DNA of 9,491 nt from DATMYQ01 sp035560935 (lineage in GTDB: Bacteria > Bacillota > Negativicutes > Sporomusales > Sporomusaceae): assembly GCA_035560935.1 (NCBI GenBank), contig DATMYQ010000055.1, forward strand, positions 1-9,491. The letters run 5' to 3'. Shown one piece after another: positions 1 through 5,388 of this stretch. Both the position numbers and the translations under genes were made by a program. Each line of letters begins with the position of its first letter. Position 1 is the first letter of the stretch. A model generated the notes under the pieces. The model did not search any database, was not told where the DNA came from, and saw only the letters and a list, made by a program, of their open reading frames with translations.

Positions 1-50
1 TCCCTGTATTATATCGTATAATATATATGTAATGGATAAAAGCGTAATCA
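1..50. other. AT-rich intergenic tail after the Xaa-Pro peptidase
   Basis: This is the non-coding stretch downstream of the peptidase stop codon, leading to a gene outside the window. It is very AT-rich and holds a perfect 7-bp inverted repeat, TATTATA (7-13) and TATAATA (17-23), with centre TCG. Each arm contains a TATAAT-like hexamer, one on each strand. It could be a -10 region or operator of the next minus-strand gene, but no good -35 box lies 17 bases upstream on the minus strand (31-36 reads TCCATT). No terminator with a T-run is seen, so readthrough from the peptidase gene is possible. Confidence 0.4.
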
Positions 51-1112
51 TTATAACTCCAGCAACGTTTTCGCGCTAGTCGTTAAAATTTCCACACCCG
101 TTGCGGTGACGACCACAGTATCTTCAATGCGGACTCCACCCCATCCCGGGATGTAAACGCCAGGCTCCACGGTTACCACCATATTTTCTCCCAACACTAT
201 ATTTCCTGTTGAAGATAGCCGCGGCTCTTCATGGACCGCCAACCCCACCCCGTGACCTAAACCATGTCCAAAACACCCGGCATAACCAGCCTGCTCAATG
301 ATGCAGCGGGCAACAGCGTCTACCTCATGACCCTGATATCCGGGCCGAACCGCCTGAACGCCGGCCAATTGAGCCGCCAGCACCACCTGATAGATTTTCC
401 GCTGGCGTTCCGAAGCTTTACCCACCACGACAGTCCGAGTCATATCAGAGTGATACCCCAGGTATACCGCGCCAAAATCCATCGTGATAAAATCACCATT
501 TTCAATAATTTTTTCGGATGCCCGTCCATGGGGTAACGCCGAACGGATCCCGGAAGCCACAATCGTATCAAAGGCTGCCCGCTCCGCGCCATGCTTTCGC
601 ATCTGGTATTCCAACTCGGCAGCTACTTCCTGCTCCTGAATACCGGGACGGAGGAAACCCAACACAGTCTGAAACGCTTCATCTGCAATTTGCATTGCCT
701 GTCGTATGCATGCCAGTTCCTGTAAATCTTTAACCATGCGTAATGGATCCGGTATCACCGGTACCCACACCGCGTCCGGAGCAGCTTCCAGCATTTTTTG
801 ATAGCTGTCCCAGGTTTGAAAATCGCTTTCGAAGCCCAGTCGGCGAACACCGGTTTTTCGGATGAGCTGGGCCAGTGTTTCGTATACCGACGGACCATGA
901 CGTACGATTTCATACTGTATCGCCTGTTGTTCCGCTTGATCCACATAACGAAAATCCGTTATTAAATACCGAGAATTTCCGGTAATCAGTAATAAGCCAG
1001 CCGACCCGGAAAACCCGCTGAAAAATCGGCGATTCTCCGGTTTGGCCACGATAATGCCGTCTAAATTTCGGCATTGTAACCATTCAGCCAATTTTTCCAA
1101 ACGTTGCTTCAA
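51..1112 (-). CDS. Xaa-Pro peptidase (M24 family, aminopeptidase P / prolidase-like)
   Basis: A cytosolic metallopeptidase of the M24B 'pita-bread' family that cleaves Xaa-Pro bonds. The 353-residue length fits the short bacterial forms. An N-terminal creatinase-like domain covers about residues 1-125 and the catalytic domain about 130-350. All five dinuclear-metal ligands can be placed: D212 (MDFGA), D223 (SDMTRT), H287 (GLGHGVGL), E316 (VEPG) and E330 (RIED). The start is TTG at 1112-1110: an in-frame TGA lies just upstream, no ATG is available, and AGAGG sits 8 bases before the TTG. It lies 86 bp downstream of the DUF4911 gene and probably has its own promoter. In many Bacillota this gene precedes efp, whose product acts at polyproline stalls; that neighbour is not in view. 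The exact substrate class (dipeptide or longer peptide) cannot be settled, so no symbol is given. Confidence 0.95.
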   Translation of the reverse strand: MKQRLEKLAEWLQCRNLDGIIVAKPENRRFFSGFSGSAGLLLITGNSRYLITDFRYVDQAEQQAIQYEIVRHGPSVYETLAQLIRKTGVRRLGFESDFQTWDSYQKMLEAAPDAVWVPVIPDPLRMVKDLQELACIRQAMQIADEAFQTVLGFLRPGIQEQEVAAELEYQMRKHGAERAAFDTIVASGIRSALPHGRASEKIIENGDFITMDFGAVYLGYHSDMTRTVVVGKASERQRKIYQVVLAAQLAGVQAVRPGYQGHEVDAVARCIIEQAGYAGCFGHGLGHGVGLAVHEEPRLSSTGNIVLGENMVVTVEPGVYIPGWGGVRIEDTVVVTATGVEILTTSAKTLLEL

Positions 1113-1158
1113 CCTTAGGACCTCTCTTCACCGACAGAATATTGTATTTAGCTGCTCT

Positions 1159-1187
1159 ATTTTAGCACGAAAAAGACAATTTGACTA
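1159..1187 (-). promoter_or_regulatory. Probable sigma-A promoter of the Xaa-Pro peptidase gene
   Basis: On the minus strand a TAGTCA (-35, 1187-1182; 4 of 6 consensus) is followed after exactly 17 bases by TAAAAT (-10, 1164-1159; 5 of 6). This would start transcription near 1152 and give a leader of about 40 nt before the TTG start. It lies in the 86-bp gap after the DUF4911 gene. The call is by eye from spacing and consensus. Confidence 0.5.
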
Positions 1188-1198
1188 TTAAAAAATCG

Positions 1199-1459
1199 CT
1201 AATTTCCATCAAAAATGACCGGTTTTTCGATATAAACGATTTCCAGCGGCAAATGATCTAAAATCTGAAGAACATCCGCCCGGGTGTCAGGAGTTGCCCG
1301 AACCACCAGGATGCCTTCTGTTTTACTGAGTGTTGTAAGCACACCTAAATATTCATATCCTTCCATAATTCGGTTAATAAAATTAATCTGGCTGGGATGT
1401 GTCTGAAGGTAGATATCATCAGGAGTGCTGACAAAAGAACGGTTACTGTTCGTTTTCAT
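1199..1459 (-). CDS. DUF4911 family small protein
   Basis: An 86-residue protein that I match by pattern to the DUF4911 family, small proteins of anaerobic Bacillota with no established function. The core runs from about residue 16 (IYLQ) through INFINRIMEGYEYLGVLTTL and a second part, EGILVVRATPD, to a C-terminal LPLEIVYIE, which looks like a compact alpha/beta fold. There is no signal peptide, membrane segment or Cys cluster, so it is probably cytosolic. Its ATG overlaps the stop of the U32 gene by 4 bases (ATGA), with AGAGG 8 bases before the start, so the two are translationally coupled. That makes a role linked to the tRNA-modifying pair upstream plausible, but this is guilt by association only. 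Family assignment is moderate; the reality of the gene is near certain. Confidence 0.8.
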   Translation of the reverse strand: MKTNSNRSFVSTPDDIYLQTHPSQINFINRIMEGYEYLGVLTTLSKTEGILVVRATPDTRADVLQILDHLPLEIVYIEKPVIFDGN

Positions 1460-2685
1460 GGCTGCCGCCTCTCTTTTCGCCGTAACATGGCAAAAGGCTC
1501 TACCGGTTGGACCATCGGTATATGAATCCGCTGCTGGGCATGAGGAGCTACCGTTATGGACTGCCCTTCTTCATCCTGCATCATTTCAAGACTCTGGTGG
1601 AAATTATTTCCTGCCGGACACAATACTTCTACTTCGTCTCCTACCTTCATATTGTTGCGCTGTTCCACTAAAGCTCTTTGTGAAACAGGATCATAGGCCA
1701 GGACCAGTCCGATAAAGTCATGCGTCTGACTATAGGAGGATCCGGTATAAATCTGGCGAACCTGGCCGTCATCCGCAAAAAAGCCGGCGGTGTATTCCCG
1801 ATGGGATATTTTGACCAGTTCTTCCCGCCATTCATCCCGAACTGCATAACCGGAAGGATCAGCCAGACATGCATCCAGCGCCTGCCGATACACCTTCACT
1901 ACACTGGCTACATAATGAACGCTTTTCATCCGGCCTTCAATTTTGCAACTGTCTACGCCCATACGGAGTAGGTCCGGTAAATATGGTAATAAACATAAAT
2001 CACGGGAATTAAAAATATAACTGCCCCGGTCATCTTCCAATACGGGAAAATATTGACCCGGACGTGTTTCTTCCATTAAAAAGTATTTCCAGCGGCAGGG
2101 CTGGGCACACTCGCCCCGGTTGGCATCCCGTGCGGTAAAATAGTTGCTGAGCAGGCAACGGCCCGAATAGGAAATACACATCGCGCCATGTACAAATACT
2201 TCCAGCTCCAGCATCGTATGATCCCGTATGGTCTGAATATCCGTCGCTTTGAGTTCTCGGGACAAAACAACCCGTCTTGCCCCCAGATCCTGCCAGAACT
2301 GCACCGACGCCCAGTTGGTATTATTGGCTTGGGTGCTGATATGAAAAGGCAACTCCGGCACGATTTGCCGCAATATCCGATACACCCCGGGGTCCGACAG
2401 AATTACGCCGTCCACCTGATTAGCGACCAAAACCCGCAGATAGTCGGGCAATTCGCCCAAATCATCATTATGGGGAAACACATTCAAGGTTACATATACT
2501 TTTTTCCCCAGCGAATGAGCATAAGCCACTCCCTGCTTCATTTCTTCATCGTCGAAGTTGTCGCTGAATGCCCTGAGACCGAAGGCTTTACCGCCTAAGT
2601 ATACCGCATCCGCTCCATACGCCAGTGCTATTTTTAATTTTTCCAGGTTACCAGCTGGAGCCAGCAATTCAGGTCGTTTCATCAT
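1456..2685 (-). CDS. trhP: Peptidase U32 family protein, TrhP-like tRNA uridine-34 hydroxylation factor
   Basis: A 409-residue U32 family protein. Members were named collagenases, but E. coli TrhP (YegQ) and B. subtilis YrrN/YrrO are needed to make 5-hydroxyuridine at tRNA position 34 and carry an Fe-S cluster. The start RPELLAPAGNLEKLK (4-18) is the family signature of the TIM-barrel-like N-terminal half. The conserved cysteines C170, C177, C193 and C197 (HGAMC, GRC, GECAQPC) are the expected cluster ligands. CKIEGRMKS (247-255) is another family block, and a small beta domain follows from about residue 320. The start codon is ATG at 2685 or 2682, both served by GGGAG at 2696-2692. It overlaps the end of the methyltransferase gene by 17 bases. 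Bacillus has two such genes (yrrN and yrrO); here only one lies at this locus, and its length fits the longer yrrO type. Other U32 roles (RlhA, ubiquinone hydroxylation) are less likely in this context. Confidence 0.88.
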   Translation of the reverse strand: MMKRPELLAPAGNLEKLKIALAYGADAVYLGGKAFGLRAFSDNFDDEEMKQGVAYAHSLGKKVYVTLNVFPHNDDLGELPDYLRVLVANQVDGVILSDPGVYRILRQIVPELPFHISTQANNTNWASVQFWQDLGARRVVLSRELKATDIQTIRDHTMLELEVFVHGAMCISYSGRCLLSNYFTARDANRGECAQPCRWKYFLMEETRPGQYFPVLEDDRGSYIFNSRDLCLLPYLPDLLRMGVDSCKIEGRMKSVHYVASVVKVYRQALDACLADPSGYAVRDEWREELVKISHREYTAGFFADDGQVRQIYTGSSYSQTHDFIGLVLAYDPVSQRALVEQRNNMKVGDEVEVLCPAGNNFHQSLEMMQDEEGQSITVAPHAQQRIHIPMVQPVEPFAMLRRKERRQP

Positions 2686-3292
2686 ATTTCTCTCCCTGAT
2701 TAAAAGATACGGCTATCCCGTCTCCACGGCGAAAAATCCGGGTTTTTAAACCGGGATCAGTTGTCACCAACAATACATATTCCCGCAGACGCTGGACCAT
2801 TGTACGGAAGCGCCGGGGCGGCGGCGCTTCCGCCTGCACCCATCCCCGAAACAACACATTGTCCGCTATGATCACTCCGCACGGCGACAACAGTGGCCGT
2901 ACTTTTCTCAAATAGTCCGGATATTGTCCTTTGGCAGCATCAATAAATACTAAGTCAAAAACATCCTGAAGTCCGGTGATCAGCTGCCCGGCGTCTCCTT
3001 CCAGCAATCGAATCCGATCGCTTAATCCGGCCTCTCTAAAGGTTTGACGGGCAATTTGGGCCCGTTTGGAATCTAGTTCCAGCGTAGTGATCTTCGTTTC
3101 AGGAGGGGATTGAGCAGCCATTAACAACGTAGAATACCCAATCGCCGTGCCAATTTCCAAAACAGACTGCGGCCGGCAGCAGCTGACCATTCGGGACAGC
3201 AATCGACCGCCGGCGTCACTGATGATGGGAATATGGTACTCCTGTCCATAGCGTTTTAACAAGGCGATTTGTTCCTGCAAAAGAGAATTCAT
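2669..3292 (-). CDS. trmR: SAM-dependent O-methyltransferase, TrmR/YrrM-like (tRNA 5-hydroxyuridine methyltransferase)
   Basis: A 207-residue class I methyltransferase of the catechol-O-methyltransferase-like family 3. The SAM-binding loop is VLEIGTAIGYS (44-54), with the acidic LELD at 71-74. The metal ligands of this family are visible as D118 (FIDAAKGQY), D144 and N145 (ADNVLF). In B. subtilis the protein at this locus (YrrM, now TrmR) methylates ho5U34 of tRNA to mo5U. The fused arrangement with a U32 gene directly downstream supports the same role here. The ATG lies one base after the mltG stop. No clear Shine-Dalgarno is present (the preceding bases read CGGGTAAATTAAA), so translation probably depends on ribosomes finishing mltG. 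The sequence alone cannot exclude a small-molecule catechol substrate. Confidence 0.88.
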   Translation of the reverse strand: MNSLLQEQIALLKRYGQEYHIPIISDAGGRLLSRMVSCCRPQSVLEIGTAIGYSTLLMAAQSPPETKITTLELDSKRAQIARQTFREAGLSDRIRLLEGDAGQLITGLQDVFDLVFIDAAKGQYPDYLRKVRPLLSPCGVIIADNVLFRGWVQAEAPPPRRFRTMVQRLREYVLLVTTDPGLKTRIFRRGDGIAVSFNQGEKYDETT

Positions 3293-3293
3293 T

Positions 3294-4322
3294 TTAATTT
3301 ACCCGGTTAATGGCCGTCAAATGTTCGTCGTAAGTGCGGCTAAAATGATGGGCACCTTGAGAATCAGCCACAAAATACAGATAATCCGTAGTATTATCGG
3401 ACAAGACTGCATTAATCGAGGCAATCCCCGGATTGGCTATTGGACCAGGCGGTAATCCCATATTACGATACGTATTATACGGTGAGGGAATTTCCGTATC
3501 CTGAATCGTCAATTCGGGCTTGGGATACCCTAAAATATACTGAATGGTGGCACACGACTGCAACGGCATATCCTGTTTGATCCGGTTTATGAACACTCCG
3601 GCGATAATGGGGCGGTCTTTTTCGATCCGCGCTTCTTTTTCCACCAGCGAAGCCAAAATAACCAGTTCACGGATGGACAGCCCTTTTTCCTGCGCCTTCT
3701 GGCGCATAGCCGGAGTCAATTGCGTATCGAACTGATTGGCCATCATCCTTAATAGTTGTTCTTCCGTAATGCCTCGTGGTACACGGTAGGTGTCAGGGAA
3801 TAAAAAACCTTCCGCCCGATAAACCAGATTAGGTGTTGCCGACATATAATCGTACGGTGCAAAATTTTTAGCCAAAGTTCGGAATTTATTGGGGTCCGCC
3901 AGTTTTTTTTCTCCCAGCAGTTTGGCAATCTGGTCAATGGTAAACCCTTCCGGAATGGTAAACTTCACATAGGCGGTTTTCCCCTGAGCGATTAAAGATA
4001 ACATATCATTGGGCGCCATGTTGGGTGTTAAAGCATAATCTCCGGCTTTCAAGGAATTTTCAAGGCCAGCATTTTTGGCGACCAGCCGAAAGTAAAATAC
4101 GTTGCGTATTAATCCTTTGCTGTAAAGCATTTCACCAATATCCTGGGTGCTCATACCCGCTTTTACCGTCACCACTACCGGTTCACCGGCAAGCGAGGCT
4201 ACTGGTAGTCCCTGGCTCCAGCCATAGGTTATCGCCGCTGTTAAAACAATCAGAATCAGCAGCGCACCACCTAGAAGATAAAAAAGTTGATTGCCAGCCA
4301 GTAGATTTTTTTTCTGCCACAT
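3294..4322 (-). CDS. mltG: Endolytic murein transglycosylase MltG (YceG-like)
   Basis: A 342-residue membrane-anchored lytic transglycosylase that cuts nascent peptidoglycan strands and is thought to end glycan elongation near the synthases. A short basic cytoplasmic tail (MWQKKN) is followed by one membrane helix at about residues 13-33 and then an extracytoplasmic domain. A LysM-like region comes first (about 48-115: VTVKAGMSTQDIGEML), followed by the catalytic YceG domain. The catalytic glutamate corresponds to E228 in ASLVEKEA, and the family blocks EGFLFPDTY (171-179), MPLQSCATIQY (252-262), PSPYNTY (279-285) and GLPPGPIANPG (289-299) are intact. Length is normal for the family. AGGAG at 4334-4330 sits 7 bases before the ATG. 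It leads the coupled run with the methyltransferase, U32 and DUF4911 genes, downstream of a strong terminator. Confidence 0.96.
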   Translation of the reverse strand: MWQKKNLLAGNQLFYLLGGALLILIVLTAAITYGWSQGLPVASLAGEPVVVTVKAGMSTQDIGEMLYSKGLIRNVFYFRLVAKNAGLENSLKAGDYALTPNMAPNDMLSLIAQGKTAYVKFTIPEGFTIDQIAKLLGEKKLADPNKFRTLAKNFAPYDYMSATPNLVYRAEGFLFPDTYRVPRGITEEQLLRMMANQFDTQLTPAMRQKAQEKGLSIRELVILASLVEKEARIEKDRPIIAGVFINRIKQDMPLQSCATIQYILGYPKPELTIQDTEIPSPYNTYRNMGLPPGPIANPGIASINAVLSDNTTDYLYFVADSQGAHHFSRTYDEHLTAINRVN

Positions 4323-4329
4323 AAATATA

Positions 4330-4334
4330 CTCCT
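4330..4334 (-). promoter_or_regulatory. Ribosome binding site of mltG
   Basis: AGGAG lies 7 bases upstream of the mltG ATG (4322-4320). It is the only strong Shine-Dalgarno before the U32 gene, since the methyltransferase gene in between has none. Confidence 0.75.
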
Positions 4335-4360
4335 TTTGTCTGCTAGGCAAATAGGTTACA

Positions 4361-4391
4361 AGTCCCAAATTCAGCTTTTCGGTTTAGGACT
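4361..4391 (-). other. Hairpin in the mltG leader
   Basis: On the minus strand AGTCCTAAA (4391-4383) can pair with TTTGGGACT (4369-4361) over nine positions, eight Watson-Crick and one G-U, closing a 13-nt loop. It is between the DUF1292 terminator and the mltG ribosome binding site. It has no T-run and is not a terminator. It may be a leader structure of readthrough transcripts. No clear sigma-A promoter for mltG was found in 4335-4413. Confidence 0.4.
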
Positions 4392-4413
4392 GTGGGCAAT
4401 AAGTGCTCGGTGC

Positions 4414-4442
4414 GAAAAAAGAAGCCTAGCGGCTTCTCTTTT
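4414..4442 (-). terminator. Strong intrinsic terminator after the DUF1292 gene
   Basis: On the minus strand AGAAGCC (4437-4431), loop GCTA, and GGCTTCT (4426-4420) form a perfect 7-bp stem, extendable by a G-U and A-T pairs, followed directly by a run of Ts to about 4415. It starts about 55 bases after the DUF1292 stop and precedes mltG, so it should end most transcripts from the promoter at 4895-4923. Confidence 0.9.
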
Positions 4443-4497
4443 CGATATCCAAAACAGCTTAACCCTTTGAAATACTTCAGGAATACCTAAAAGTATT

Positions 4498-4848
4498 TTA
4501 TTCTTCCTCGTCGTCAAAAACCAGTGCTTCATAAGCCTGACGGACCTGCTCAAATTCTTCGTCAGTGGGATCAAGGTATACTTCTTCACCGGTTTCCGGA
4601 TCCAAATCAACCCGCGCGATAAACACATCGCCCTCTTCCAGTCCTTCATTACAGCAGCCGCATTCTTCACCATGTTCTGCAGTCACTTCGTCATCAATAT
4701 CAATCGGCGCTAAAATTGCAAACCGCTTTTCGCCAATAGGGATGATCATTTCTTCCCGATAGTAGTATTCATTACCTTCTTCGTCCGTCATAACCACAAC
4801 GGGATCATCATCCAATTCCTCGTTCATATCTTTTTCAAAATCGGCCAT
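4498..4848 (-). CDS. DUF1292 domain protein (YrzB-like), acidic, with a CGCC motif
   Basis: A 116-residue, very acidic cytosolic protein at the position of B. subtilis yrzB. The DUF1292 core is VVVMTDEEGNEYYY (17-30), followed by GEKRFAILAP (39-48) and a C-terminal block with VYLDPTDEEFEQV (90-102) ending in an acidic tail. Unlike the YrzB sequence I recall, it carries HGEECGCC (59-66) with C63, C65 and C66, a possible metal or redox site; this is an inference. The start is ATG at 4848-4846 with GAGG 8 bases upstream. The longer reading from 4923 is rejected because it would begin inside the -35 box. It has its own strong promoter and its own terminator. The function of the family is unknown. 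Confidence 0.9.
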   Translation of the reverse strand: MADFEKDMNEELDDDPVVVMTDEEGNEYYYREEMIIPIGEKRFAILAPIDIDDEVTAEHGEECGCCNEGLEEGDVFIARVDLDPETGEEVYLDPTDEEFEQVRQAYEALVFDDEEE

Positions 4849-4894
4849 CGTCAACACCTCTTTCCTTGGCGCCAGCTTCGTGCAGCGCAATGCT

Positions 4895-4923
4895 ATTTTA
4901 TAATAGAAAAACGCCGCTGTCAA
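4895..4923 (-). promoter_or_regulatory. Strong sigma-A promoter of the DUF1292 gene
   Basis: A perfect TTGACA (-35, 4923-4918), a 17-base spacer, and TAAAAT (-10, 4900-4895; 5 of 6) on the minus strand. The predicted start near 4888 gives a leader of about 40 nt ahead of the ATG at 4848. It is the best promoter match in the window and lies entirely in the gap after ruvX. Confidence 0.8.
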
Positions 4924-4930
4924 TAATGGT

Positions 4931-4951
4931 CCGTGGGAACCTTGACCACGG
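4931..4951 (-). other. Hairpin directly after the ruvX stop
   Basis: On the minus strand CCGTGG (4951-4946) and CCACGG (4936-4931) form a perfect 6-bp stem with a 9-nt loop, beginning right after the TGA of ruvX. There is no T-run after it (ACCATTATTGACA follows), so it is at best a weak or factor-assisted terminator, or a 3'-end stabiliser. A competing 5-bp stem, TGGTC (4948-4944) with GACCA (4931-4927), uses the same bases. Confidence 0.4.
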
Positions 4952-5374
4952 TCACACTGGATGCGGTAAGCTGTTCAGATATCCCTGCAGAATAAAAACA
5001 GCTGCCATTTTATCAATAACCTGACGGCGTTTAGACCGGCTCAAATCCGCTTCCAGCAAAGTTCGTTCCGCCGCTACTGTTGACAACCGTTCATCCCAGA
5101 AATGAATTGTCGCCTGTGGAATCACTTCCTGCAATTGGCGGGAAAATTCCTGCACCCATTCGCTGCGCGGCCCCAAAGTGCCGTTCATGTTTTTGGGAAG
5201 TCCCAAAACGATGGTTTGCACATCGTATTCGTTATAGAGCTGCCGTAATCTTTCCCAATCTTTGGCAGGCGATGTACGATGAATTACCTCTATACCCTGG
5301 GCCGTCATCAGCAAGGCGTCGCTGACGGCTACACCAATTCTTCTTTCTCCCACATCCAGAGCCATAATACGCAT
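4952..5374 (-). CDS. ruvX: Putative pre-16S rRNA nuclease / Holliday junction resolvase-like RuvX (YqgF)
   Basis: A 140-residue RNase H-fold protein of the YqgF/YrrK family, the usual length. E. coli YqgF takes part in maturing the 5' end of 16S rRNA; a resolvase role was proposed from the fold. LDVGERRIGVAVSD (6-19) opens the fold with catalytic D7. GLPKNMNGTLGPRS (58-71) is the family loop, DERLSTVAAERTLLEAD (94-110) contains E95, and VIDKMAAVFILQGYL (119-133) contains D121. The start is ATG at 5374-5372 with AGGAGG 5 bases upstream. A longer frame reaching back to 5440 would run into the aldo/keto reductase gene without reason and is not used. The gap to the gene before it is 14 bases, which indicates an operon with ireB and the reductase. 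Confidence 0.95.
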   Translation of the reverse strand: MRIMALDVGERRIGVAVSDALLMTAQGIEVIHRTSPAKDWERLRQLYNEYDVQTIVLGLPKNMNGTLGPRSEWVQEFSRQLQEVIPQATIHFWDERLSTVAAERTLLEADLSRSKRRQVIDKMAAVFILQGYLNSLPHPV

Positions 5375-5379
5375 GGTAT

Positions 5380-5385
5380 CCTCCT
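5380..5385 (-). promoter_or_regulatory. Ribosome binding site of ruvX
   Basis: A full AGGAGG lies 5 bases before the ATG at 5374, between the reductase stop and ruvX. It decides the ruvX start against the upstream in-frame ATG at 5440. Confidence 0.85.
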
Positions 5386-5388
5386 GTT

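Noticed and set aside
1456..2685. Reading the U32 protein as a secreted collagenase
   Set aside because: No signal peptide, conserved Fe-S-type cysteines, and a TrmR-like neighbour all favour the tRNA hydroxylation role.
4371..4673. Minus-strand open frame of 100 codons overlapping the DUF1292 gene
   Set aside because: It runs in another frame through the gene and then through the terminator; no domain seen.
4849..4923. N-terminal extension of the DUF1292 protein from a TTG at 4923
   Set aside because: That TTG is part of the TTGACA -35 box, and the ATG at 4848 has a good Shine-Dalgarno.
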